Notes: generated by a model from the sequence alone, not told the origin. A stretch of DNA of 64,000 nucleotides from Candidatus Desulfovibrio intestinavium (GCA_019118345.1 DWZD01000007.1:17091-81090), one strand, 5' to 3'; shown: positions 54,489-63,831, counted from the first letter of the stretch. Made by a program: numbers and translations.

Positions 54489-56348
54489 ATGAGCAAAAAT
54501 CCTCTGCTGGACGGCGGTCGCGGCGAACGGCATTTGTTGCTGGGCAACGAAGCCATTGTGCGTGGCGCGCTGGAAGCCGGCGTTCACATGATTTCCTGTT
54601 ATCCGGGAACTCCGTCGTCGGAAGTGCCGGACACCTTTCGCCGTCTCGGCGGCGGGGGGCGCTACCGCCTGGAATATTCCATCAATGAGAAGGTCGCCTT
54701 CGAGGTAGCCGCCGGCGGGGCGCTGGGCGGGGCCATGTGTCTGGTGACCATGAAGCATGTGGGTCTCAATGTGGCGGCGGATCCCCTGTTCACGGCAGCC
54801 TATACCGGCATGCCCGGCGGCCTTGTGATCCTGAGCGCCGATGACCCCGGCTGTCATTCCAGCCAGAACGAGCAGGACAACCGCTCCTATGCCCGGGCCG
54901 CCATGCTGCCCTGCTTCGAGCCGGTGTCCGCACAGGAGGCGCGCGACATGACGCGCGACGCCTTCCGTCTGGCGCGCGAACTGCAACAGCCCGTCCTGCT
55001 GCGCACCACCACCCGCGTCAACCACATGCGCGGGCCGGTGGAATTCGACGATTTGCCCGCCGAACAGCCGCTGGTTCCCTTTGAGCGCAATCCCGGCCGC
55101 TTTGTGCCCGTGCCCGCCGTGGCCCGCAAGCGCCATGCCGCGGTGCTGGAGATCATGGAAAAGGCCCGCGCCATCGCCGAGACCAGCCGCTTCAACACCG
55201 AGCGGTGCGGCAATGCGGCGACCCGTCTGGGCATCATCGCCAGCGGCGTGGCCCGCAACTATCTGGCCGACGCCCTGGCCGCCGGCGGCTGGGAGGACAA
55301 GGTGCGCGTCCTCGAGCTGGGCATGACCTGGCCCCTGCCGGAAAAGCGCCTTGCCGCCTTCATGGAGCAGTGCGACCGCGTGCTGGTGCTGGAAGAGGGG
55401 GCGTCCCTGCTGGAGCGCGACGTGCGGGCACTGGCCCAGCGCGAGGGCTGCAAGGCCCGCATCGAGGGCAAGACCGCCACGCTGACCGAACTGGGGGAAT
55501 TTTCCACCACCCTGCTTTTGCGGCGGCTGGCCGAATTTCTTGACTGCCCCTGCCCGGTCAAGGGCGGCAACGCCCAGGCTCTGGAACTGCCCGGCCGTCC
55601 GCCGAACCTCTGCGCGGGCTGCTCGCATCGTGCGGTGTTCCATGCCGTGCGGCAGGTCTTTGGCGACGACGCCTATTATTCCAGCGACATCGGCTGCTAC
55701 ACCCTCGGCATGCTGCCGCCGCTCAAATGCGCGGACTTCCTCGTCTGCATGGGATCCTCCATCTCGGCGGGCAGCGGCTTTGCCCGGGCGTCCGGCAAGC
55801 CGGTGGTGGCCTTTATCGGCGACTCCACCTTCTTCCATTCCGGCATGACCGGGCTGGCCAATGCCGTGTTCAACCGGCACAATCTCATTGTGGTCATCCT
55901 GGACAACGGCACCACGGCCATGACCGGCCACCAGCCCAATCCGGGCATGGTGCAGGACATGCTGGGCGACGGCGCGGTGCACATGGATATCGAGGCCATT
56001 GTGCGCGGCATGGGCGTGAGCAGCTGCCGCAAGGTGCGGGCGTTCAATCTCAAGGCCGTGACCGGCGCGCTCAATGAAATGCGTGAACAGTCCGGCGTGC
56101 GCGTGCTCATCGCCGAGGAACCCTGCGCCCTCTATGCCCGGCGGCAGCTCAAGAAGGCGCAGCCGCAGGTGGCGGTGGTCAGCGAGCAGGGGCCGGATGC
56201 CGTGCATTGTCTGGAGACCCTGGCCTGTCCCGCCTTCTACCGGGAGGGCGAGGCCCTCGCCGTGGACGAAAGTCTTTGTTCGGGCTGCATGGTCTGCCTC
56301 CAGATCGGCCCCAAGTCCTTCAAGGCCCGGCGCCGCGACGAGGCCTAG
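54489..56348 (+). CDS. iorA: Indolepyruvate:ferredoxin oxidoreductase alpha subunit
   Basis: 619 residues. It oxidatively decarboxylates aryl pyruvates to aryl-acetyl-CoA with ferredoxin reduction, in the cytoplasm. Motifs: SCYPGTPSSEV at the N-terminus, the thiamine-diphosphate region GDSTFFHSGMTGLANAVFN (in part) with DNGTTAMTG. The C-terminal ferredoxin domain, normally two [4Fe-4S] clusters, is cut to one incomplete motif CSGCMVCLQIGP where the fourth Cys is Gly. ATG 54489 follows AAGGAG. It is paired with iorB 30 bases later. Confidence 0.92.
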   Translation: MSKNPLLDGGRGERHLLLGNEAIVRGALEAGVHMISCYPGTPSSEVPDTFRRLGGGGRYRLEYSINEKVAFEVAAGGALGGAMCLVTMKHVGLNVAADPLFTAAYTGMPGGLVILSADDPGCHSSQNEQDNRSYARAAMLPCFEPVSAQEARDMTRDAFRLARELQQPVLLRTTTRVNHMRGPVEFDDLPAEQPLVPFERNPGRFVPVPAVARKRHAAVLEIMEKARAIAETSRFNTERCGNAATRLGIIASGVARNYLADALAAGGWEDKVRVLELGMTWPLPEKRLAAFMEQCDRVLVLEEGASLLERDVRALAQREGCKARIEGKTATLTELGEFSTTLLLRRLAEFLDCPCPVKGGNAQALELPGRPPNLCAGCSHRAVFHAVRQVFGDDAYYSSDIGCYTLGMLPPLKCADFLVCMGSSISAGSGFARASGKPVVAFIGDSTFFHSGMTGLANAVFNRHNLIVVILDNGTTAMTGHQPNPGMVQDMLGDGAVHMDIEAIVRGMGVSSCRKVRAFNLKAVTGALNEMREQSGVRVLIAEEPCALYARRQLKKAQPQVAVVSEQGPDAVHCLETLACPAFYREGEALAVDESLCSGCMVCLQIGPKSFKARRRDEA

Positions 56349-56378
56349 GCCTGCCGCTGCCCATTGCGAGGTTGTGTT

Positions 56379-56984
56379 ATGAGTACAGACAAGCAGAAAA
56401 GAATGCGCATCTTCTTTACCGGTGTGGGCGGACAGGGCACCCTGACCGCCACGACCCTGCTGGCCCGCACGGCTCTGGACGCCGGTCTGGATGTGGTGGC
56501 CGGCGAGGTGCACGGCATGGCGCAGCGTGGCGGCGTGGTGGAATCCGTCCTCCTGCTGGGCGGCTGGCGCTCGCCCCGGCTGGATCTGGGCGAGGCCGAC
56601 GTGCTGCTGGGCTTCGAGCCGCTGGAAACCCTGCGCGGCCTGCCCTATTTGCGGGCCGGGGGCGCGGTCATTTCCAGCGCCGATCCCCTGCCGCCCCTCA
56701 GCGTTTCTTTGGGCGGCGCGCGCTATCCCGCGCTGGACGAGGTGGAAAGTCAGGTGCGCCGCGTGGCCGGACAATGCCATTTCGTGCCCTGTCGCGAACT
56801 GGGCCTCAAGGCCGGTTCCGTGCAGGCGGGCAATACGGTGCTGCTCAGCGTGGCCTGCGCCGCCGGCATCCTGCCCTTTGGCGTGGACGCGCTGGAGGCG
56901 GCCATCGGCAAGTATCTGGCGCCCAAGTTGCAGGCGTCCAACCTCAAGGCCCTGGAATTGGGCAAGGCGGCGCTGGGGCTGTAG
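56379..56984 (+). CDS. iorB: Indolepyruvate:ferredoxin oxidoreductase beta subunit
   Basis: 201 residues, the gamma-domain type of 2-oxoacid:ferredoxin oxidoreductases. GVGGQGTLTATTLLA near the N-terminus and GEVHGMAQRGGVVES are diagnostic. It forms the IorAB heterodimer used in amino acid catabolism or, in reverse, aromatic amino acid synthesis from aryl acetates. ATG 56379 sits after GAGGTTGTGTT. A clear terminator follows. Confidence 0.93.
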   Translation: MSTDKQKRMRIFFTGVGGQGTLTATTLLARTALDAGLDVVAGEVHGMAQRGGVVESVLLLGGWRSPRLDLGEADVLLGFEPLETLRGLPYLRAGGAVISSADPLPPLSVSLGGARYPALDEVESQVRRVAGQCHFVPCRELGLKAGSVQAGNTVLLSVACAAGILPFGVDALEAAIGKYLAPKLQASNLKALELGKAALGL

Positions 56985-57024
56985 CCAGCGCGACCGCCCG
57001 TCCGGGCATGTGCATGAACCGGGA

Positions 57025-57058
57025 ACGGGGAATCTCCTGCGGGGGATTCCCCGTTTTT
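57025..57058 (+). terminator. Intrinsic terminator of iorAB
   Basis: ACGGGGAATC pairs with GATTCCCCGT around 10 bases, followed by TTTTT. Confidence 0.88.
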
Positions 57059-57118
57059 CCGTTCCGTGCCTGCTGCGGCGCATGGATCCGGCGGGGCTGA
57101 CGCGGGCAGCAATCGTAC

Positions 57119-57134
57119 TGGCCCGTTTTTTGCT
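57119..57134 (+). promoter_or_regulatory. Sigma-54-type promoter of the flagellar operon
   Basis: TGGCCCGTTTTTTGCT has the -24 GG and -12 GC with exactly 10 bases between and differs from the TGGCAC-N5-TTGC consensus at one position. It lies about 85 bases before flgF. Rod and ring genes under sigma-54 with an FlrC-type activator are common. Confidence 0.7.
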
Positions 57135-57218
57135 TTTCAGGCCGTGAGGGTATCGTCACCGAAGGGAGGCCGCTGCGTCCTTTCGCTGGCGGCAGTGTCC
57201 GCAACCCAAGGAGTTTCC

Positions 57219-58013
57219 ATGCAAGATGCAATGTTTAGCGGCCTTTTCGGCGCGCTGACCACCGAGCACCGCATGAATTTCATTGCCAATAATTTGGCGA
57301 ATGTGAATACATCGGGCTACAAGCAGACCAGGCTTGCTTTCAAGGATACCATGGCCTCCTATGCCCATGACGAAATCCGTGAGCCGCTCATGCATCTGAA
57401 GAGCAAGCCGCTGTTCCCGGAAGCCAAGAACATGGTGCGTCCGCGTATTGCCGTGTCGAAAATCGACTTTTCCCAGGGTTCCATGCGTTTTACGGGGGAT
57501 CCCTTCGATCTGGCCATCAGCGGGGAAAACGCCTTTTTCCGCGTGGCCACGCCCAATGGCAACTATTTGACGCGCAACGGGCATTTTGTGCTGTCCGGCG
57601 ACGGCACGCTCATGACTCCGCAGGGCTGGCCCCTGCAGGGCGCGGGCGGCAATATCGCCATTCCGGCGGGCACGCGCAACGTGGTCATTGCTCCTGACGG
57701 CACGGTTTCCGCCGACGGCGACGCCGTGGGCCAGATTGCGCTGGTGCGGGTGGAAAATCCCCAGAACCTGCAGAAGCGGGGCATGAACCTCTATGAGCCG
57801 TATGAAAATGTGCAGGTGGAGGAACAGGACGCCTATGCGCAGGGCGCTACCGTGGAGCAGGGCTACATCGAGGCCGCCAATGTGGATGTGGTGACCGAGA
57901 TGGTGAACATGATCGAAGTCCAGCGGCAGTTTGAAGCCTATCAGAAGGTCATGCAGACCACCGACGCCCTGGACAGGCAGACCAACCAGCAGATCGGCAA
58001 GCGCAGCAGCTAG
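57219..58013 (+). CDS. flgF: Flagellar basal-body rod protein FlgF
   Basis: 264 residues, a proximal rod component exported by the flagellar type III system, so no signal peptide. The N-terminal rod signature NFIANNLANVNTSGYKQ and the C-terminal helix EMVNMIEVQRQFEAYQKVM (in part) are present. The central region (GDPFDLAISGENAFFRV) places it in the FlgF/FlgG class; the order before flgG supports FlgF. AAGGAG precedes ATG 57219. Confidence 0.92.
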   Translation: MQDAMFSGLFGALTTEHRMNFIANNLANVNTSGYKQTRLAFKDTMASYAHDEIREPLMHLKSKPLFPEAKNMVRPRIAVSKIDFSQGSMRFTGDPFDLAISGENAFFRVATPNGNYLTRNGHFVLSGDGTLMTPQGWPLQGAGGNIAIPAGTRNVVIAPDGTVSADGDAVGQIALVRVENPQNLQKRGMNLYEPYENVQVEEQDAYAQGATVEQGYIEAANVDVVTEMVNMIEVQRQFEAYQKVMQTTDALDRQTNQQIGKRSS

Positions 58014-58111
58014 CGTGCGGGCTGCCGGGGCCGGTCGGGGCACGGTACCGCCCGTTCCCCGCCGCGACAATGCAAAGACAACGCAACAACGCGTAAAGGA
58101 GCGATGGCCTT

Positions 58112-58897
58112 ATGATGCGTTCCCTGTGGACGGGCGCCAGCGGCATGGTGGCCCAACAGCTCAATATCGATGTCATTTCCAACAACCTCGCCAACGTGAA
58201 CACCACGGGCTTCAAGAAGAGCCGGGCCGAGTTCGAGGATCTCATGTATCAGAACATGAAGATCGCCGGCTCCATTACCGAAGGGGACAATATCCTGCCC
58301 GTGGGCATTCAGGTCGGCATGGGCGTGCGGCCCACCGCCGTGCACAAGTTCTTCACCCAGGGCGACTTCCAGAACACGGGCAATGCGCTCGACGTGGCCA
58401 TTGAAGGCGACGGCTTCTTTCAGGTGGATGTGAACGGCGAACTCATGTACACCCGCGCCGGTTCCTTCAAGCTCAATCAGGACGGCACCGTGGTGACGGC
58501 CAACGGCTACATCCTCCAGCCGGAATTTGCCGTGCCCGCGGAAACCAAGAACATTTCCATTTCCGCTTCCGGGCACATCGCGGCCCTGGATGCCGAAGGT
58601 CAGGAAATCGCGGCCGCGGAAATCCCGCTGTATACCTTCATCAATCCCGCCGGTCTGGATGCGCGCGGACGCAACCTCTACACGCCCACCGAAGCCTCGG
58701 GCGATGAAGTGGAAGGCGTACCCGGCACGGACAATGTGGGCACGCTGGCCCAGGGCTTCCTGGAAATGTCCAACGTGGAAGTGGTGGATGAAATGGTCAA
58801 CATGATTGTCGGGCAGCGCGCGTACGAAGTGAACTCCAAGGCCATCCAGACCTCGGATTCCATGCTTGCCACGGCTGTGCAGCTCAAGCGCAGCTAA
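58112..58897 (+). CDS. flgG: Flagellar distal rod protein FlgG
   Basis: 261 residues, the family length. MMRSLWTGASGMVAQQ start, ISNNLANVNTTGFKKSRAEF, the central IEGDGFFQV and the C-terminal VEVVDEMVNMIVGQRAYEVN (in part) are canonical. It builds the distal rod inside the P and L rings. AAAGGAG lies somewhat far upstream. Confidence 0.96.
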   Translation: MMRSLWTGASGMVAQQLNIDVISNNLANVNTTGFKKSRAEFEDLMYQNMKIAGSITEGDNILPVGIQVGMGVRPTAVHKFFTQGDFQNTGNALDVAIEGDGFFQVDVNGELMYTRAGSFKLNQDGTVVTANGYILQPEFAVPAETKNISISASGHIAALDAEGQEIAAAEIPLYTFINPAGLDARGRNLYTPTEASGDEVEGVPGTDNVGTLAQGFLEMSNVEVVDEMVNMIVGQRAYEVNSKAIQTSDSMLATAVQLKRS

Positions 58898-58914
58898 GGC
58901 GTGCCGGGGGCGTG

Positions 58915-60213
58915 ATGCGCGTGACCGGGCGACGGTGTGGCGGCGGGCACGCGCCGCAGTCGGCGCGGCCAGGAATCGGACAGGCCCTGTCCGTTTGGCT
59001 GGCGGGAGCGCTGTGCCTTGTCCTGCTCTGCCATGTTGCCGCGGTGCGCGAATGCCTCGCCGCCGGCGTGCCCGATGCCGTCTGGCAGGATAACGACCGA
59101 AACCATCGCCGGTCGCCCAGCCAGATCAAGCGTCAGTTGCGCTCGCCGGACGTCCGCGCCGCTCGTCTGCCGCTGGCGGCGGCGGATCGCGTCGGCAGCG
59201 AGGCGGCGCCGCCCGGAGGAGAGGCCGATCACAGCGCGCGTCAGGCCCGGGTGCGAGCCCAGATTGCCCAGACCGCCGCGCCGCCCGCCAGCAGCGGCGA
59301 TTTGCAGCTGCTGGGGGAGAACGATTGGCGATTGAAGATTGAAAGCGCGGCCGTGGCCCTCAATGACTCCGTCTTTCTGGGCGATATTGCCACGCCGCTG
59401 GGGCATATGGATCCGGCCCTCTGGCAGGAGCTGAGCCGCCGGGCGCTCTGGGCCGCGCCGCAACAGGAAGGCAAGCCCATGCAGGTGAACCGCTCGCGCC
59501 TGTCCCAGGCCCTGCGTCAGGCCCTGGGCAAGGATATTGCCGGGCGTTGCATCCTGCCCACGTCGCTGGTCATCCAGCGGGGCGGACTGGTCTTTCGCGA
59601 AGATGTGCTGCGGGATTATGTCGTCAAAAGTCTGACGCCGCAGCTGGCGGCCATGCCGGGCGAGGCGCAGCTTACGGAGTTTCGTCTGCCCGAATACATT
59701 TTTCTGGAGCACGGGCAGCAGCAGGTGCAGCTTGAGCCGGGCAAACTGGCTCCCGGTCGCATCGCCCTGCGTTTTGCCGTCAAGGAGGCGGACGGCACCG
59801 TGCTGCGCCGTCTGGCCGGCACGGTCAACCTCCAGCTTTGGGTGACGGTGCCCGCCGCCACGCGGGTCATGAGCAAGGGCGAGAATCTGACGCCCGAGGC
59901 CGTGACTTTTTTGCGGATCAATGCCGCCACGCTCAAGGATCTGCCGTGGGACGGGCAGGGCGGCCCGTGGCGGCTGGCCCGGGGGCTGGCCGCCGGAGAA
60001 CCCATTTTGCAAAGCGATTTGCAAAGCCAGCTCATGGTGCGGCGCGGCGATGTGGTGACGCTCATCTATGCTCGCGGCAACGTGCAGATGACTACCCAGG
60101 CCGAGGCCCTGAGCGACGGCGAACCGGGCGCCACCATTGCGGTGCGGAATTTGCAATCAAAGAAACAGGTGTACGCCAAGGTCAAGGACGGCGGCACTGT
60201 CATCATCGAGTAG
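58915..60213 (+). CDS. flgA: Flagellar P-ring assembly chaperone FlgA
   Basis: 432 residues, longer than E. coli FlgA (about 220) because of an N-terminal extension. It has a signal-like segment (LSVWLAGALCLVLLCHVAAV), then a low-complexity linker to about residue 120. The C-terminal SAF/FlgA domain is clear: AATRVMSKGENLTPEAVTF and GEPILQSDLQSQLMVRRGDVVTL (in part), ending in AVRNLQSKKQVYAKV. Its client FlgI is not encoded in the window. Confidence 0.9.
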   Translation: MRVTGRRCGGGHAPQSARPGIGQALSVWLAGALCLVLLCHVAAVRECLAAGVPDAVWQDNDRNHRRSPSQIKRQLRSPDVRAARLPLAAADRVGSEAAPPGGEADHSARQARVRAQIAQTAAPPASSGDLQLLGENDWRLKIESAAVALNDSVFLGDIATPLGHMDPALWQELSRRALWAAPQQEGKPMQVNRSRLSQALRQALGKDIAGRCILPTSLVIQRGGLVFREDVLRDYVVKSLTPQLAAMPGEAQLTEFRLPEYIFLEHGQQQVQLEPGKLAPGRIALRFAVKEADGTVLRRLAGTVNLQLWVTVPAATRVMSKGENLTPEAVTFLRINAATLKDLPWDGQGGPWRLARGLAAGEPILQSDLQSQLMVRRGDVVTLIYARGNVQMTTQAEALSDGEPGATIAVRNLQSKKQVYAKVKDGGTVIIE

Positions 60214-60227
60214 AGGAGTGGATGGTT

Positions 60228-60950
60228 ATGAAGACGCGTTTTGCCATCATCGCCCTGGGACTGGTCTTCATGTTCTGCAGCGCCTGCGGCAACGGCGGGG
60301 CGCATCGCCGCCCCGGCCTGCAGAATCCTGTCGGCCCGCCGCAGGAATATCCGCAGGAAACCAGCGGCGCCAACAATCCCGGTTCGCTTTTTGCCGCCAG
60401 TGACGGCGATACGCTCTTTTCCGACGCGCGTGCGCGCCGTGTGGGCGACATCGTGGTTGTCAAACTGGTGGAAAATACCAAGGCCCAGAACAAGGCCGAA
60501 ACCACCGCCGACAAGGACAGCAACAACGACTATTCCGTGGGTGCGCTGTTCGGGGCGAGCAAGGTGGGCTTCATCCCCGGCGTGGGCATCGGGCCGCAGG
60601 CCACCATCGGCCAGCCGGTGCTGAACTCAGGTTCTGTCAGCGATCTGACAAGCACCGGCAAGACCAAGCGTGAAAACTATGTGACCACCTCGCTGGCGGC
60701 CCGCGTCATCCGCGTGCTGCCGGGCGGGATGCTGCAAATCGAGGGCGCGCGCGAAATTCGCGTCAACGAGGAAACCGAATATATGGTGGTGCGCGGCCTC
60801 ATCCGGGCCAAGGACGTGGATGCCGACAACAGCGTCCTGTCTACCCAGATTGCGGATGCCAGCATCGAGTACTACGGCAAGGGCGTGCTGTCCGACAAGC
60901 AGAAGCCCGGCTGGTTCACGCGGCTCATGGACAATATCTGGCCGTTCTGA
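60228..60950 (+). CDS. flgH: Flagellar L-ring lipoprotein FlgH
   Basis: 240 residues. Signal peptide with lipobox CSAC (Cys about residue 18), so it is lipid-anchored in the outer membrane, where it forms the L ring. Family motifs: SLFAASDGDTLFSDARARRVGDIV (in part), VENTKAQNKAETT and the C-terminal GVLSDKQKPGW. ATG 60228 is chosen for GAGGAG 9 bases upstream. A terminator follows instead of flgI. Confidence 0.95.
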   Translation: MKTRFAIIALGLVFMFCSACGNGGAHRRPGLQNPVGPPQEYPQETSGANNPGSLFAASDGDTLFSDARARRVGDIVVVKLVENTKAQNKAETTADKDSNNDYSVGALFGASKVGFIPGVGIGPQATIGQPVLNSGSVSDLTSTGKTKRENYVTTSLAARVIRVLPGGMLQIEGAREIRVNEETEYMVVRGLIRAKDVDADNSVLSTQIADASIEYYGKGVLSDKQKPGWFTRLMDNIWPF

Positions 60951-60973
60951 CGCGCAGTGCCGGCGATCTACCA

Positions 60974-61003
60974 GGGGGCGGGATCTTCCCGCCCCCTTTT
61001 TTT
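60974..61003 (+). terminator. Intrinsic terminator after flgH
   Basis: A perfect 10-bp stem GGGGGCGGGA/TCCCGCCCCC around TCT, then seven Ts. Confidence 0.92.
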
Positions 61004-61316
61004 GCACCCTTTTTCATGCTGCCGTATGCATGTTGTGCCATTTGTGTGAAAGTTCATTGGAAGTAATATTCATATTGTTCAAATTATATACTTGATTATT
61101 CGCAATGCAAAAAATTTTTTTTACATATTTTCTCTCTGCATTTTTTGCATAATGAATGTAAAATAAAATATTTTTCATGTAATAAAAGGCTCTATGGAAA
61201 TTCCATAGCGCCTTTTAATGTTTATTTAATGTTTTATTAGCCTTTTTCTAGACATATTTCGCTCGCAAAGAAGAAAAAAACGGCTATAGTGTGACGTGGA
61301 TTAGCCAATTTGCCCG
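61004..61316. other. AT-rich spacer with a long hairpin
   Basis: About 310 bases far richer in A and T than the rest of the window, without a gene. AAAAGGC-t-CTATGGAA pairs with TTCCATAG-c-GCCTTTT at 61184-61216, a near-perfect hairpin with A- and T-rich feet that could end transcription on both strands. Several ATG/TTTTT tracts follow. It lies where flgI would be expected. Confidence 0.6.
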
Positions 61317-62087
61317 TCAGAACCGACCATGCTGTCGCGCGGCGGTCAGGCCCAGCAGAATGGCGCCGGCCTGCGCCACATTGAGAGAGTCGAAATCGCG
61401 GGCCAGCGGGATGCGCAGCATGCGCGAGCAGCGCTTGGCCACGCCGGGCCGCAGCCCCTTGTCCTCATTGCCGAGCACAAGCACGGCGGGCAGGCGCAGG
61501 GCTTCGGCAAAGGCATCCGCGGCATGGGCGCCGCAGCCCGCGCCGTAGATGGTCAGGCCCGCTTCCTCGGCGCTGTCCAGGGCGTGGGCCAGATTGTCCA
61601 CGCGGGCCACGGGCAGTCTGTCCAGCGCGCCCGCCGCCGCCCGCCGGGCCGCCGGGCCGAGGTAGGCGCTGTTGTGCCGGGGCAGCAGGATGCCCGCCCC
61701 GCCCAGCGCGTAGAGGCTGCGGCACAGGGTGCCGATATTGCCGGGATCCTGCACCTGATCAAGGGCCAGCAGCAGAGGAAGGGGAGCGTCATGCACAGCC
61801 GCCAGCACATCGTCCAGGGTCTGAAAGTCCGTGGCGGCCAGGCGGGCCACAACGCCCTGATGGGCGACGCTGCCTGCCACTTCCCGGCACAGGCGATCAA
61901 GGGCGGCACTGTCCACCAGGGTGTACCGTACATGGTAGGTGCGGCACAGCTCCTGAATTTTCTGGGCGTCCTGGCTGCGCAAGCCCTTGCGGCAATAAAC
62001 GAGATCAAGGCGTTGCGGGGTGTCGCGCAAGAGTTCCAGCACGGGTTTGATTCCCGGCAGGAGCGGGGCGGAAGTTCTTTCGTTCAT
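61317..62087 (-). CDS. SpoU-family RNA 2'-O-ribose methyltransferase (RlmB/TrmH-like)
   Basis: 256 residues. An N-terminal substrate-binding domain (residues 10-85) precedes the SPOUT knot: DQVQDPGNIGTLCRS (motif 1), VLVLGNEDKGL (motif 2) and RIPLARDFDSLNVAQAGAIL (motif 3). It methylates ribose in rRNA or tRNA; the two-domain layout fits RlmB (23S G2251), but TsnR-like specificities cannot be excluded. ATG 62087 gives the family start (NERTSAPLLPGIKPV). Confidence 0.88.
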   Translation of the reverse strand: MNERTSAPLLPGIKPVLELLRDTPQRLDLVYCRKGLRSQDAQKIQELCRTYHVRYTLVDSAALDRLCREVAGSVAHQGVVARLAATDFQTLDDVLAAVHDAPLPLLLALDQVQDPGNIGTLCRSLYALGGAGILLPRHNSAYLGPAARRAAAGALDRLPVARVDNLAHALDSAEEAGLTIYGAGCGAHAADAFAEALRLPAVLVLGNEDKGLRPGVAKRCSRMLRIPLARDFDSLNVAQAGAILLGLTAARQHGRF

Positions 62088-62195
62088 CACGGTCTCCGGC
62101 AGGCGGCTGAGGGTGAAATAACGGCAAGGCCGTAGAAATCTTGTGTCTACGCAGCTTTGACGGCAAAGGCAAGCTGCGGGGACGGGGAGGCATGC

Positions 62196-63812
62196 ATGAA
62201 GGGATATGGCAGGACAATCCGGGGGAGGCATTTGGGGGTGTGCGGGGTGCTGCTGGTCAGCCTGCTGCTGAGCGCCTGCGGCTCGAAACAGGGCGGCCAG
62301 TCCGACATGCCGGCGCTGCTCATTCCTGAAAACGAGGATACGCAGCCCCTTACCCCTGCCGAACTGGCCGCTCTCAAAAGCACCGGCCAGATCGATCGGA
62401 ACGTCCCCGCGTCGGCCATGCCCGCCGTGACCGCCCAGTACAAGCATTTCCTGCACAAGGGGCGGCGGACGATGGAAGTCTTTTCGCAGCGCTCGGGCAA
62501 TTATCTCGGCTACGCCCGCCGTGTATTCCGCTCGCGGGGCATGCCTGAGGAACTGGCCTATCTGGCCATTGTGGAAAGCGGCTACCGGGCCGATGCCCAG
62601 TCCCGCGCCGGGGCCGCCGGGGCCTGGCAGTTCATGCCCTATACCGGCATGAAATACGGTCTGGCCCAGGATTGGTGGATGGATGAGCGTCTTGATCCCT
62701 ACAAGGCCACCGAAGCCGCTGCCGACTATCTGCAAAAGCTCTACGGCGATTTCCGCGATTGGCCTACCGCCATTGCCGCCTACAACGCCGGCGAAGGCAA
62801 GATGCGTCGCGCCAAGGAAGGCACCGGGGCACGAAACTTCTATGAAGTCTGCGAGCGCAACGAGCGCCTGGACGACAAGGCCCAGTTGCGCCCGGAAACC
62901 CTGCAGTATGTGCCGCGCTTTGTGGCCATCAGCAAGATCATGCGCAATCTTGGCCCGCTGGGCTTTGCCCCGGTCAATCACGACGCCATGCCGCAGGTGG
63001 AGCGCCTGACCGTGCGTCCGGGCACGGATCTCATGGCGCTCAGCAAGGCCGCCGGCATGCGCTGGCCGGATTTTCAGGCCGCCAACCGGCACCAGTTGCA
63101 GGCGGTGTCCTCCACGGAACGCTCGACCTTCGTCTATGTGCCGCGCGCCCAGGCAGGGCAGGCCCAGGCTTTTCTGCAGCGTTCGGGCGGCACCTTTGCC
63201 AACTGGCGTCCGGCCAAAGTGGCGACAAGCGCCGACAGCTGGGAAAAGATCGCCCGCCGTAGCGGCGTGAGCGTGGCCCAGCTCCAGACGGCCAATGGCG
63301 GCAAAAGCAAGATTTTCCGGGGCGAAACCGTGCTCGTGCCGCGCAACGCCAATATGAGCGAGCGCGCCGTGGCTGCCGTGGACAAGCGCGGCAAGGCCCC
63401 GGCGGCCGGCACAGGTCGCAGCGGCAGCCGGGACAAGGCTGCGGGCAGCGTGCATGTGCTGGCCTCGGGCGAAACCCTCTATGGCGTGGCCCGCAAGTAC
63501 GGCGTCAGTGTGGGGGAACTGCAGGCTGCCAACGACATTGACAATCCCGGTAAAATCCGGGTGGGGCAAACGTTGCGCATTCCCGGCAACGAGCAGCGGC
63601 CCGCGCGCGCCGTGGCGCAGGCGGGCAAGAATCCCAGCGGCAAACTGGGCAAGGGCAAAAGCGGCGCCTCCACCTATACGGTCAAGGCCAACGACAGTCT
63701 GTGGAATATCGCCCGGCGGCACAATGTCAGCGTGGATGATCTCAAGCGCTGGAACGACGTGGACGAACGCAGCCTGCGCGTAGGCGACAAGCTGGTGGTC
63801 AGCGCGCGCTAG
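62196..63812 (+). CDS. mltD: MltD-like membrane-bound lytic transglycosylase with LysM domains
   Basis: 538 residues. Signal peptide with lipobox LSAC. The transglycosylase domain (about residues 80-260) has the catalytic Glu in LAIVESGYRADAQSRAGAAG (in part) and AGAWQFMP. Three clear LysM domains follow (SWEKIARRSGVS, ETLYGVARKYGVS, DSLWNIARRHNVS), with one degenerate repeat before them. It cleaves peptidoglycan to anhydro-muropeptides at the outer membrane. ATG 62196 follows GGGGAGG. Confidence 0.93.
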   Translation: MKGYGRTIRGRHLGVCGVLLVSLLLSACGSKQGGQSDMPALLIPENEDTQPLTPAELAALKSTGQIDRNVPASAMPAVTAQYKHFLHKGRRTMEVFSQRSGNYLGYARRVFRSRGMPEELAYLAIVESGYRADAQSRAGAAGAWQFMPYTGMKYGLAQDWWMDERLDPYKATEAAADYLQKLYGDFRDWPTAIAAYNAGEGKMRRAKEGTGARNFYEVCERNERLDDKAQLRPETLQYVPRFVAISKIMRNLGPLGFAPVNHDAMPQVERLTVRPGTDLMALSKAAGMRWPDFQAANRHQLQAVSSTERSTFVYVPRAQAGQAQAFLQRSGGTFANWRPAKVATSADSWEKIARRSGVSVAQLQTANGGKSKIFRGETVLVPRNANMSERAVAAVDKRGKAPAAGTGRSGSRDKAAGSVHVLASGETLYGVARKYGVSVGELQAANDIDNPGKIRVGQTLRIPGNEQRPARAVAQAGKNPSGKLGKGKSGASTYTVKANDSLWNIARRHNVSVDDLKRWNDVDERSLRVGDKLVVSAR

Positions 63813-63831
63813 GGCGGCGCAACGAAGAGGC

